This document shows positions 14,920 through 23,126 of a stretch of 44,066 bases of DNA, piece after piece. Numbering within the stretch: position 1 is the stretch's first letter; every line of letters begins with the position of its first letter. The stretch is from Modestobacter muralis (GTDB lineage: Bacteria > Actinomycetota > Actinomycetes > Mycobacteriales > Geodermatophilaceae): NCBI RefSeq assembly GCF_010682105.1, contig NZ_JAAGWH010000029.1:1-44066 (forward strand), written 5' to 3'. The notes under the pieces were generated by a model. The model saw only the letters and a program-made list of their open reading frames with translations, was not told the origin of the DNA and made no database searches. The translations under genes were made by a program, and so were the position numbers.

Positions 14920-16782
14920 GTGTCGTCACCCACATCGTTCCGCCGCCTCGCGGCAGGAGGGGCCTTCCTGGTCCTCACCCTGTGCGCACCCGCCCTGGCC
15001 GGCACCGCGTCCGCAGCACCGGGCCAGCCCGGCACCCCGCCGCCGGGCGCGGGCTCCACCTCGATGATCGAGCCGGTCATCGACGCCAACTTCGCCGACC
15101 CCGACGTCCTGCTGGTCGACGGCGTCTACCACGCCTACGCGACCAACAACGACGGTCAGAACGTCCAACACCAGACGTCGACCGACCTCGTGAACTGGAC
15201 GCCGCAGCCCGACGCGGCCCCGACCCTGGGCGCCTGGGTCGGCGAGTGCAGCTTCGCCCCGGGCGGGGCCACCGACAACTGCGTCTGGGCCCCCGAGGTC
15301 ACCGCGGTCGCCGGCGGTTACGCGCTCTACTACACCGCGCGCGACGCCACCTCGCCCCGCCAGTGCATCGGTGTCTCGACGTCCGCCTCACCCGACGGCC
15401 CGTTCGTGCCCGTGGGCACCGAGCCGCTGGTCTGCCCGAACGGGGAGAACGGCACGACCGACCTCGGCGGCGCGATCGACGCGGCCACCTACTCCGAGAA
15501 CGGCCAGCTCTACCTGCTGTGGAAGGCCGACGGCAACTGCTGCGCCGGCAAGACGGCGATCATCTTCATCCAGCCGCTGTCGGCCGACGGGACGACGCTC
15601 ACCGGCGACCCGGTCGAGCTGATCCGCCGCGACCTGCCCTGGGAGGGCAACGTCGTCGAGGCACCGACGCTGGTGAAGAAGGACGGCACCTACTACCTCT
15701 TCTACTCCTCCAACGACTTCGGCGGCGGTGGCTACCGCACCGGGTACGCGACCTCGACGAGCATCACCGGGCCGTACACGAAGTCCACGACCGAGCTGGT
15801 CACCAGCGAGATGTTCCAGGACCACGTGCTGGGCTACGGCGGCCAGGACGTCGTGACCAACCCCGACGGCGGCACCTCGATCATCTTCCACGGCTGGGAC
15901 CCGACGTACTCCTACCGCGCGATGTACGTCAGCGACCTGAACTGGACCGACGGCGTCCCCGTGGTCGAGGAGGCCGCGGTCCGCTACCAGGCCGAGGACG
16001 GCGTCCTCGCCAACGCCCGCGTGGTCGGCGACCCTGCGGCCTCCGGGCTGGAGAAGGTCGGCGGGCTCGACGACACGAACAGCTCGGTGACCATCACGGT
16101 GCAGGCGGAGAAGTCCGGCCCGGCGACGCTGGGCATCCGCTACACGAACGGCTCCATCGACGGCGGCGTCCCGGTGACGGCGACCGACACCCTCACGGTC
16201 AACGGGCGCAGCGCCGGCACGGTCACCTTCGCCCACACCACCTGGGGCAACTGGCGCATGGTCGAGACGCAGGTGCAGCTGAAGAAGGGGACGAACACCA
16301 TCACCCTGACCAAGGCCACGTTCTTCGCCGAGATCGACGCGTTCGACGTCTACGACGCCAGCCACGTCCCGGACCCGAAGGGCCCGCCCGCGGGTCCGAC
16401 GACCACCCGGTACGAGGCGGAGCAGGGCACGGTCACCCACGCCCGCGTGGTCGGTGACGGCAGCGCGTCCGGCGGCGCCAAGGTCGGCGGCATGGACTTC
16501 GCCGACAGCTCGGTGTCGCTGCAGGTGTACGCCGAGCGCGGCGGCCCGGCCACGCTGGCCATCCGGTTCGCCAACGGGTCCGACCGCGGCGGCTACCCCG
16601 TCGAGTCGACCGACACCGTCACGGTGAACGGGCAGGCGGCCGGCACGGTCACCTTCCCCTACACCCGCTGGGAGAACTGGACGACGATCGAGCACCAGGT
16701 CCAGCTGGAGAAGGGCTGGAACACCGTCACGCTGACCCGCGGCACGTTCTACGCCGAGATCGACGCGGTGGACGTCTCCTGA
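14920..16782 (+). CDS. Secreted glycoside hydrolase family 43 enzyme with two C-terminal CBM35/CBM6-like modules
   Basis: The 620-residue secreted enzyme starts with a Sec signal peptide cleaved near TASA-APGQP (about residue 35). Residues about 50-340 form a five-bladed GH43 propeller: FADPDVL (candidate base Asp60), VWAPEV near 126, GGAIDAATY (Asp187, candidate pKa modulator) and VVEAPTLVKKDG (candidate acid Glu247). Two repeated modules of about 125 residues follow (about 353-485 and 496-620). Both have AEDG/AEQG openings, KVGG, VTVNG/LTVNG and W-N-W segments, typical of CBM35/CBM6 sugar binding. The substrate is probably arabinan, xylan or a related plant polysaccharide. The GTG start follows GAGAGGG. 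The gene stands alone between strong terminators. Confidence 0.9.
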   Translation: MSSPTSFRRLAAGGAFLVLTLCAPALAGTASAAPGQPGTPPPGAGSTSMIEPVIDANFADPDVLLVDGVYHAYATNNDGQNVQHQTSTDLVNWTPQPDAAPTLGAWVGECSFAPGGATDNCVWAPEVTAVAGGYALYYTARDATSPRQCIGVSTSASPDGPFVPVGTEPLVCPNGENGTTDLGGAIDAATYSENGQLYLLWKADGNCCAGKTAIIFIQPLSADGTTLTGDPVELIRRDLPWEGNVVEAPTLVKKDGTYYLFYSSNDFGGGGYRTGYATSTSITGPYTKSTTELVTSEMFQDHVLGYGGQDVVTNPDGGTSIIFHGWDPTYSYRAMYVSDLNWTDGVPVVEEAAVRYQAEDGVLANARVVGDPAASGLEKVGGLDDTNSSVTITVQAEKSGPATLGIRYTNGSIDGGVPVTATDTLTVNGRSAGTVTFAHTTWGNWRMVETQVQLKKGTNTITLTKATFFAEIDAFDVYDASHVPDPKGPPAGPTTTRYEAEQGTVTHARVVGDGSASGGAKVGGMDFADSSVSLQVYAERGGPATLAIRFANGSDRGGYPVESTDTVTVNGQAAGTVTFPYTRWENWTTIEHQVQLEKGWNTVTLTRGTFYAEIDAVDVS

Positions 16783-16808
16783 CGCCCGCCTGAGCGGGGT
16801 CCACCCGT

Positions 16809-16854
16809 GCACACCACAGCCGCCGACGGTCCGCCGTCGGCGGCTGTGGTGTGC
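16809..16854 (+). terminator. Very long perfect hairpin terminator after the GH43 gene
   Basis: A perfect 21-bp stem (16809-16829 with 16834-16854) has the 4-base loop TCCG. It starts GCACACCACAGCC and returns GGCTGTGGTGTGC. It lies 26 bp after the GH43 stop and 48 bp before the FKBP gene. There is no U-tract. Confidence 0.85.
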
Positions 16855-16902
16855 TGGGGGGACCGCCCCAGCACTCGAGCCCGCTCGGCCAGGAGACCCA
16901 CC

Positions 16903-17454
16903 ATGACCCGCCGCACCGCCCCCCGCCTGCTCCTCACCGCCGCCGCAGCCCTCTCCCTGGCCGCCTGCGGCGGGACCGACTCGGCCGCCCCGCAGGTGCC
17001 GGAGACCACCGCCGCCGCGGCCGGGGACTGCCTGGCCGAGGCCCCCACCACGGAGGCGCCGGCCGGGGTGTCCACCGACCTGACGGTGAAGCCCGAGGCG
17101 CCCTGCTACTCCGCCGCGGCCCCCACCGAGCTGGTCGTCAGCGACGTCGTCGTCGGCACCGGTGCCGAGGCCGTCGCGGGCACCGACACCGCCGTGAAGT
17201 ACGTCGGCGCCTTCTACGAGCAGGCCGAGGAGTTCGACTCCTCGTGGTCCCGCGGGGACGACGAGACCCTCCCGGTCACCGTGGGCGCCGGCCGGGTCAT
17301 CCCCGGCTTCGACCAGGGCATCGAGGGCATGAAGGTCGGCGGCCGACGGATGGTCACCATCCCCAGCGAGCTCGGCTACGGCCCGGCCGGGCAGGGCCCC
17401 ATCCCCGGCGACGCGACGCTCATCTTCGTCATCGACCTGGTCTCGGCCGGCTGA
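16903..17454 (+). CDS. FKBP-type peptidyl-prolyl isomerase lipoprotein
   Basis: The 183-residue protein has a lipoprotein signal ending LSLAAC (Cys at about 22). A Thr/Ala/Pro-rich linker of about 50 residues follows, then an FKBP domain. The domain carries VKYVGAFYE, EEFDSSW, IPGFDQGIEGMKVGGRR, the family core MVTIPSELGYG, and the final strand ATLIFVIDLV. It should act as a folding catalyst on the outer face of the membrane. AGGAG lies 7 bases before the ATG at 16903. The gene converges on the Lrp regulator gene with 3 bp between stops. Confidence 0.92.
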   Translation: MTRRTAPRLLLTAAAALSLAACGGTDSAAPQVPETTAAAAGDCLAEAPTTEAPAGVSTDLTVKPEAPCYSAAAPTELVVSDVVVGTGAEAVAGTDTAVKYVGAFYEQAEEFDSSWSRGDDETLPVTVGAGRVIPGFDQGIEGMKVGGRRMVTIPSELGYGPAGQGPIPGDATLIFVIDLVSAG

Positions 17455-17457
17455 CCC

Positions 17458-17889
17458 TCAGCGCAGCACGGAGGTCAGCAGCAGGCTCGTCTCGCTGTTG
17501 GCCACCCCGGGCACCGACCGGATGCGGGCCAGCAGGGCGTCAAAGGCGGCGAGGTCGGGGGCCCGGACCTCGGCGACGAGGTCCCAGGCGCCGTTGGTGG
17601 AGTGCAGCGACTCGATCTCGGGGAACCCGCCCAGCGCGGTGATGACGGAGTCGGTCGAGCGGCCCGCCACCTCGATCAGCGAGATCGCGCGCACCCCGCC
17701 GGTCGTGGCGTCCTCGCGCACCCGGACGGTGAACCCGACGATCACCCCGGCGGCGACCAGCCGGTCCAGCCGGGCGGTGACCGTGGCGCGGGTGACCCCG
17801 AGGCGCCGCGCGAGCTCGGCCACCGGGGCGCGGCCGTCCTCGCGGAGGACCGCCAGGAGCCGGCGGTCCAGCTCGGTCAGCAGCGTCAT
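17458..17889 (-). CDS. Lrp/AsnC-family transcriptional regulator
   Basis: The 143-residue protein has an N-terminal winged helix-turn-helix (PVAELARRLGVTRATVTARL, about 19-38) and a C-terminal RAM ligand-binding domain (AISLIEVAGRSTDSVITAL, then HSTNGAWDLVAEV). It is divergent from the ornithine cyclodeaminase gene, so it very likely controls that gene in response to an amino acid such as arginine or ornithine. A TACCTT -10 element ends exactly 6 bases before the ATG, suggesting a leaderless mRNA. Confidence 0.92.
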   Translation of the reverse strand: MTLLTELDRRLLAVLREDGRAPVAELARRLGVTRATVTARLDRLVAAGVIVGFTVRVREDATTGGVRAISLIEVAGRSTDSVITALGGFPEIESLHSTNGAWDLVAEVRAPDLAAFDALLARIRSVPGVANSETSLLLTSVLR

Positions 17890-17895
17890 GAGCAG

Positions 17896-17901
17896 AAGGT
17901 A
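17896..17901 (-). promoter_or_regulatory. Leaderless -10 element of the Lrp-type regulator
   Basis: On the minus strand TACCTT fits TANNNT and is followed by 6 bases and then the ATG, so the start point would coincide with the start codon. A convincing -35 is not visible. Confidence 0.45.
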
Positions 17902-17980
17902 GAGACGGGTTGCGCAGGGTGGCCGGTCCGGTGCCGCGAAACGCGCGGTCCGCCCATCGACGGCCCCCCGTCCCGCTCCT

Positions 17981-17986
17981 TAGCGT
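17981..17986 (+). promoter_or_regulatory. Leaderless -10 element of the cyclodeaminase gene
   Basis: TAGCGT fits TANNNT and lies exactly 6 bases before the ATG at 17993, the same geometry as the divergent Lrp gene. No ribosome site lies between it and the start codon. The 79 bp between the two -10 elements should hold the Lrp binding sites. Confidence 0.5.
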
Positions 17987-17992
17987 TGCGCC

Positions 17993-19024
17993 ATGACGGA
18001 GTTCGTGGACGTGCGCAGCATGGTCCGGTGGGTCGCCGCCACCGGAGCCGAGCAGGTCGTCGCCGGGATCGCCCGGTACGTGGCCGACGACTTCCGCCGC
18101 TGGGAGTCCTTCGACAAGACCCCGCGGGTGGCCAGCCACACGCCCTTCGGCGTGATCGAGCTGATGCCCACCAGCGACGGTGAGCTGTACGCCTTCAAGT
18201 TCGTCAACGGCCACCCGGACAACCCGGCCCGCGGCTTCCAGACCGTGACCGCGTTCGGCGCGCTGGCCGAGGTGCACAACGGCTACCCGGTGTTCCTGGC
18301 CGAGATGACCCTGCTGACCGCGCTGCGCACCGCGGCCACCTCGGCGGTCGCGGCCCGCGCGCTGGCCCGCCCGGACTCCCGGCGGCTCGCCCTCATCGGC
18401 GCCGGCAGCCAGTCGGAGTTCCAGGCCCTGGCGATGCGCGGCGCGCTGGGCATCGAGCAGGTCAGCGTCTGGGACACCGACCCCGCGGCGATGGCCAAGC
18501 TGGCGCGCAACCTCACCCCGCTGGGCTTCGACGTCCGGGTCGCCTCCTCCGGCCGGGACGCCGTGCGCGGCGCCGACGTCGTCACCACCTGCACCGCGGA
18601 CAAGACCCGGGCGCGGGTGCTCGAGGACGGGTGGCTCGAGCCGGGCACGCACGTCAACGCGATCGGCGGCGACTGTCCGGGCAAGACCGAGCTGGACCCG
18701 GCGATCCTGCTCGCGGCCGACGTGTTCGTGGAGTTCGAGCCGCAGACCCGGGTCGAGGGCGAGATCCAGGCGCTGCCGGCCGACTCCCCGGTCACCGCGC
18801 TGTGGGAGGTGCTCACCGGGCGGGCACCGGGGCGCACGTCCCCGGAGCAGGTGACCGTCTTCGACTCCGTCGGCTTCGCCATCGAGGACTTCTCCGCCCT
18901 GCGGTACGTCCGCGACGCCGTCCGCGGCACGCCCTGGGTCTCCCGCATCGACCTGGTGGCCGAGCCGGAGGACCCCAAGGACCTCCTCGGGATGGTCAGC
19001 GCCCTGTCACCGATCGGGGTCTGA
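17993..19024 (+). CDS. Ornithine cyclodeaminase family protein
   Basis: The 343-residue protein of the OCD/mu-crystallin family has an N-terminal dimerisation domain (HTPFGVIELMPTSDGELYAFKFVNGHP is the substrate region). The NAD-binding core has ALIGAGSQSEFQALAM (about 130-145), followed by VSVWDTDPAAM, VTTCTADKTRARVL and the glycine-rich HVNAIGGDCPGKTEL. The likely reaction is L-ornithine to L-proline plus ammonia, in arginine/ornithine breakdown. A related imino-acid reductase activity is possible. Divergent transcription from an Lrp-type gene supports amino-acid catabolism. The cobN riboswitch begins 30 bp after the stop. Confidence 0.9.
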   Translation: MTEFVDVRSMVRWVAATGAEQVVAGIARYVADDFRRWESFDKTPRVASHTPFGVIELMPTSDGELYAFKFVNGHPDNPARGFQTVTAFGALAEVHNGYPVFLAEMTLLTALRTAATSAVAARALARPDSRRLALIGAGSQSEFQALAMRGALGIEQVSVWDTDPAAMAKLARNLTPLGFDVRVASSGRDAVRGADVVTTCTADKTRARVLEDGWLEPGTHVNAIGGDCPGKTELDPAILLAADVFVEFEPQTRVEGEIQALPADSPVTALWEVLTGRAPGRTSPEQVTVFDSVGFAIEDFSALRYVRDAVRGTPWVSRIDLVAEPEDPKDLLGMVSALSPIGV

Positions 19025-19053
19025 GGACGCCGCCGGGTAGCGTCTGGAGCAAC

Positions 19054-19180
19054 CACGGCAGTGCAGCAGGGAAGCCGGTGCGACACCGGCGCGGTCCCGC
19101 CACTGTGACCTCCTCGCCGGAGGGAGCCAGACACCTCGGCTGCCGTGTCCGACGACCCGGGGCGCGGACCCCGAGGGAGG
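19054..19180 (+). ncRNA. Cobalamin riboswitch controlling cobN
   Basis: The conserved core reads GGGAAGCCGGTG, then the mirror arm CACCGGC, then the B12 box CCCGCCACTGT. A short CCTCC/GGAGG stem and GGAGCCAGACACCTCGG follow. An 8-bp P1 stem, CACGGCAG (19054-19061) with CTGCCGTG (19140-19147), closes it. The aptamer is compact, 94 nt between the P1 ends. Directly downstream a GGGG/CCCC hairpin (19156-19176, loop CGCGGA) overlaps the GAGGGAGG ribosome site of cobN (19173-19180). Control at translation by hiding that site when B12 is bound is therefore likely. Confidence 0.93.
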
Positions 19181-19189
19181 CACCACCTC

Positions 19190-22100
19190 GTGAGCGCACG
19201 CACCTTCACCCTGCTGTCCACCTCCGACACCGACCTGCTGTCGGCCCGCGCCAGCGGCTCGTCCTGGAAGCTGGGCAACCCCTACCGCGCCGGCGACCTC
19301 GCCGCGTTCGCCGCCGGGACCGACCTGGTCGTGGTCCGCATCCTGGGGTCGCGCCGGAAGTACGAGGACATGGTCGCGCCGCTGCTGGCCCTGGGCGTCC
19401 CCGTCGTCGTGCTCGGGGGCGAGCAGCTGCCCGACGCCGAGCTGATGGAGCTCTCCACCGTGCCGATCGGCGTGGCCACCGAGGCGCACGCCTACCTGGC
19501 CCAGGGCGGCCCGGACAACATCGTGCAGCTGCACCGCTTCCTGGCCGACACCGTGCTGCTGGACGGCGAGGGCTTCGACGCCCCGGCCGTCGCCCCGGAC
19601 TGGGGCCTGCTGGAGCGGCCTGCGCCCGCCGGTGACGGGGGAGTGAGCATCGCAGGGAGCGCCAGCGACCGAGGAGCGGAGCGAGCCCGGAACGGCGGCG
19701 AGGGCATGGCCACCGGACCGCGGGTCGCCGTCCTGTACTACCGGGCGCACCACCTGGCCGGGAACACCGCGTTCGTGCACGCCCTCTGCGAGGCGATCGA
19801 GGGCGCCGGCGGCGTGCCGGTGCCGGTCTACACCGCCTCGCTGCGGTCGGTGGCGCCGGAGATGCTCGACGTCCTGCGCACGGTCGACGCCATGGTGGTC
19901 ACGGTGCTCGCAGCCGGCGGCACCCGGCCCGCCACGGCGTCGGCCGGCGGGGACGACGGCGCCTGGGACGTCGGCGAGCTGGCCCGCCTCGACGTCCCGG
20001 TGATCCAGGGCCTGGTGCTGGGCACCCCGCGGGCGACCTGGGCGGCCAACGACGACGGGCTGTCCCCGCTGGACGTGGGCAACCAGGTCGCCATCCCGGA
20101 GTTCGACGGCCGGATCATCAGTGTCCCGTTCTCCTTCAAGGAGGTCGACGCCGACGGCCTGACCTCCTACGTCGCCGACCCCGAGCGGGCCGCCCGGGTG
20201 GCCGGCACCGCCGTCGCGCACGCCCGGCTGCGGCACACCGCCCCCGCCGACCGGCGGATCGTGATCATGCTGAGCGCCTACCCGACCAAGCACTCGCGGA
20301 TCGGCAACGCGGTCGGCCTGGACACCCCCGCCTCGACGGTCCGGCTGCTGGCCGCGATGGCCGGGCAGGGCTACGACATCGGGCCCTTCGACGGCGAGGG
20401 CTCGCTGCCCGGCGTCGTCGACCTGGACGGCGACGCGCTGGTGCACGCCCTGATCGAGGCCGGCGGCCAGGACCCCGACTGGCTGACGGCCGAGCAGCTG
20501 TCGGGCAACCCGGTGCGCATCCCGGCCGCCGAGTACCGCCGGTTCTTCGACACCCTGCCCGCCGAGCTGGCCGACCGGATGGTCGAGCACTGGGGGCCGC
20601 CGCCCGGTGAGCTGTTCGTCGACCCCACCGACGACTGCATCGTGTTCGCCGCCCTGCGCGCCGGCAACGTCGTGGTGATGGTGCAGCCCCCGCGCGGGTT
20701 CGGGGAGAACCCGATCGCGATCTACCACGACCCCGACCTGCCGCCCAGTCACCACTACCTGGCCGCCTACCACTGGCTCCGCTCGTCCTTCGGCGCGCAC
20801 GCGGTGGTGCACATGGGCAAGCACGGCAACCTCGAGTGGATGCCGGGCAAGACCGTGGGCCTGTCGGCGTCCTGCGCGCCGGACGCGGCGCTGGGCGACC
20901 TGCCGATGGTCTACCCGTTCCTGGTCAACGACCCGGGCGAGGGCAGCCAGGCCAAGCGCCGGGCGCACGCGGTGCTCATCGACCACATGGTGCCGCCGAT
21001 GGCCCGCGCCGAGACCTACGGCGACATCGCCCGGCTCGAGCAGCTGCTGGACGAGCACGCCAACATCGCCGCGATGGACCCGCCGAAGCTGCCCGCCGTG
21101 CGGCAGCAGATCTGGACGCTGATCCAGGCCGCCAAGCTCGACCACGACCTGGGCCTGGACGACCGGCCGCACGACGCCGAGTTCGACGAGATGATCCTGC
21201 ACGTCGACGGCTGGCTGTGCGCCATCAAGGACAGCCAGATCCGCGACGGCCTGCACGTCTTCGGCTCCCCGCCGGAGGGCGACGCCCGCGTCGGCCTGGT
21301 GCTGGCGATCCTGCGCGCCCGGCAGATCTGGGGCGGCTCGGTCGCCATGCCGGGCCTGCGCGAGGCGCTCGGCCTGGTCGAGGACGGCTCGGCCGGGCTG
21401 CACGAGACCGACGAGGTCGAGGCCCGCGCGCTGGCCCTGGTGACCGCGATGGAGGCGGCCGGCTGGACCGCCGACGCCGTCGAGCCCACCGTGGCCGAGG
21501 TGCTGGGCGGCCCGCACGCCGAGGTCAGCCGGGTGCTGGACTTCGCGGTCGCCGAGGTCGTGCCGCGGCTGGCCAGGACCACCGACGAGATCGACATGGC
21601 GCTGCACGCCCTGGACGGCGGCTACGTGCCCGCGGGGCCCTCGGGCTCACCGCTGCGCGGGCTGGTCAACGTGCTGCCGACCGGGCGCAACTTCTACTCC
21701 GTCGACCCGCGCGCGGTGCCCTCCCGGCTGGCCTGGGAGACCGGGCAGGGGCTGGCCGAGTCCCTCGTCGAGCGCTACGTCTCCGAGACCGGTTCGTTCC
21801 CGGCATCTGTGGGCCTGTCGGTCTGGGGGACGTCGGCGATGCGCACGTCCGGGGACGACGTCGCGCAGGTGCTGGCGCTGCTCGGCGTCCGGCCGGTCTG
21901 GGACGAGGCGTCCCGCCGGGTCACGAAGCTGGAGCCCATCCCGCTCGGTGAGCTGGGCCGGCCACGGATCGACGTCACGGTGCGCATCTCCGGGTTCTTC
22001 CGGGACGCCTTCCCGCACGTGGTGACCATGCTCGACGACGCCGTCACCCTGGCCGCCGGCCTGGACGAGACGCCGGAGCAGAACTTCGTCAAGGCGCACG

Positions 22101-22894
22101 TGGACGCCGACGTCGCCGAGCACGGCGACCGCCGGCGGGCCACCACCCGGGTGTTCGGCTCCAAGCCCGGCGCCTACGGGGCCGGCCTGCTGTCGCTGAT
22201 CGACAGCCGGGACTGGCGCACCGACGCCGACCTGGCCGAGGTCTACGCAGTGTGGGGCGGCTACGCCTACGGCCGCGGCCTGGACGGCGTCGCGGCGCGG
22301 GGTGACATGGAGACCTCCTACCGGCGGATCGCGGTCGCGGCGAAGAACATCGACACCCGCGAGCACGACATCGCCGACTCCGACGACTACTTCCAGTACC
22401 ACGGCGGCATGGTGGCCACCGTCCGCGCGCTGACCGGCACCTCGCCGAAGGCCTACATCGGGGACTCCACGCGACCCGAGCACGTGCGCACCCGCTCGCT
22501 GGTCGAGGAGACCTCGCGGGTGTTCCGGGCCCGGGTGGTCAACCCCAAGTGGCTGGCCGCGATGCGCCGGCACGGCTACAAGGGCGCCTTCGAGATGGCC
22601 GCGACGGTGGACTACCTGTTCGGCTACGACGCCACCACCGGTGTGGTCGCCGACTGGATGTACGAGAAGCTCGCGCAGACCTACGTGCTCGACCCGGAGA
22701 ACCGGGAGTTCATGGAGAAGTCGAACCCGTGGGCGCTGCACGGCATCGCCGAGCGGCTGCTGGAGGCCGTCGACCGGAAGCTCTGGGCCGAGCCGGACCC
22801 GGCGCTGCTGGCCGAGCTCCAGCAGGCCTACCTGGACACCGAGGGCGACCTGGAGGGCGGGGACACCCCCGCCCAGGCGGGCGCCCGCACCTGA
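19190..22894 (+). CDS. cobN: Cobaltochelatase large subunit CobN
   Basis: The 1234-residue protein is the large subunit of the aerobic cobaltochelatase. It inserts Co(II) into hydrogenobyrinate a,c-diamide, powered by an AAA+ CobS/CobT- or ChlI/ChlD-like motor that is not in this window. The family signature VVHMGKHGNLEWMPGKT lies near residue 538, and GFGENPIAIYHDPDLPPSHHYLAAY just before it. The C-terminal part has QNFVKAHVDAD and MEKSNPWALHGIAERLLEA. The GTG start at 19190 lies 9 bases after GAGGGAGG and gives the usual N-terminus. Residues 152-172 are a low-complexity insertion between the N-terminal subdomains. The riboswitch upstream makes it B12-repressed. Confidence 0.97.
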   Translation: MSARTFTLLSTSDTDLLSARASGSSWKLGNPYRAGDLAAFAAGTDLVVVRILGSRRKYEDMVAPLLALGVPVVVLGGEQLPDAELMELSTVPIGVATEAHAYLAQGGPDNIVQLHRFLADTVLLDGEGFDAPAVAPDWGLLERPAPAGDGGVSIAGSASDRGAERARNGGEGMATGPRVAVLYYRAHHLAGNTAFVHALCEAIEGAGGVPVPVYTASLRSVAPEMLDVLRTVDAMVVTVLAAGGTRPATASAGGDDGAWDVGELARLDVPVIQGLVLGTPRATWAANDDGLSPLDVGNQVAIPEFDGRIISVPFSFKEVDADGLTSYVADPERAARVAGTAVAHARLRHTAPADRRIVIMLSAYPTKHSRIGNAVGLDTPASTVRLLAAMAGQGYDIGPFDGEGSLPGVVDLDGDALVHALIEAGGQDPDWLTAEQLSGNPVRIPAAEYRRFFDTLPAELADRMVEHWGPPPGELFVDPTDDCIVFAALRAGNVVVMVQPPRGFGENPIAIYHDPDLPPSHHYLAAYHWLRSSFGAHAVVHMGKHGNLEWMPGKTVGLSASCAPDAALGDLPMVYPFLVNDPGEGSQAKRRAHAVLIDHMVPPMARAETYGDIARLEQLLDEHANIAAMDPPKLPAVRQQIWTLIQAAKLDHDLGLDDRPHDAEFDEMILHVDGWLCAIKDSQIRDGLHVFGSPPEGDARVGLVLAILRARQIWGGSVAMPGLREALGLVEDGSAGLHETDEVEARALALVTAMEAAGWTADAVEPTVAEVLGGPHAEVSRVLDFAVAEVVPRLARTTDEIDMALHALDGGYVPAGPSGSPLRGLVNVLPTGRNFYSVDPRAVPSRLAWETGQGLAESLVERYVSETGSFPASVGLSVWGTSAMRTSGDDVAQVLALLGVRPVWDEASRRVTKLEPIPLGELGRPRIDVTVRISGFFRDAFPHVVTMLDDAVTLAAGLDETPEQNFVKAHVDADVAEHGDRRRATTRVFGSKPGAYGAGLLSLIDSRDWRTDADLAEVYAVWGGYAYGRGLDGVAARGDMETSYRRIAVAAKNIDTREHDIADSDDYFQYHGGMVATVRALTGTSPKAYIGDSTRPEHVRTRSLVEETSRVFRARVVNPKWLAAMRRHGYKGAFEMAATVDYLFGYDATTGVVADWMYEKLAQTYVLDPENREFMEKSNPWALHGIAERLLEAVDRKLWAEPDPALLAELQQAYLDTEGDLEGGDTPAQAGART
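19643..19705 (+). repeat. Low-complexity in-frame insertion inside cobN
   Basis: Sixty-three bases coding for 21 residues (beginning VSIAGSASDRG, then AERARNGGEG) interrupt the normal junction between DGG and MATGPRVAVLYYRA. The DNA is built from repeating GAGCG/GCGAGC-like words, unlike the rest of cobN. It matches the style of short GAGCGA-rich elements that spread in actinobacterial genomes. Reading frame is preserved, and the position is a surface linker. Confidence 0.55.
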
Positions 22895-22906
22895 CCGGGG
22901 TCCGTA

Positions 22907-22994
22907 CGTGGATCAGGTCCCCTGATCAGGAACTGGCCCCCTGTACCAACGTTGGTGCGGGGGGACAGATGGTGATCAGGTGACCTGATCCACG
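22907..22994. repeat. Large imperfect inverted repeat after cobN, containing GATCAGG palindromes
   Basis: The 22-base arms at 22907-22928 and 22973-22994 are complementary with one mismatch. Each arm is itself close to a palindrome (GGATCAGGT-CCCCTGATCA and GATCAGGT-G-ACCTGATC). The middle contains CTG-CCCCC versus GGGGG-ACAG and a perfect 12-base palindrome ACCAACGTTGGT (22945-22956). The whole could fold into a cruciform or terminate cobN transcription. The arm motif recurs after the next gene at 24640. Confidence 0.75.
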
Positions 22995-23126
22995 CTGCGT
23001 GCCCCACCGACGCGTCCGCGGAGGGTCGCGGCGCCGTCATCGCTACGTTGGACACCGTCGCCCGGGGGAACCGGGCAGGACCGGGTGGGTCGCACCCAGT
23101 CCGCACTACCGAGGGGAACGCAACGC

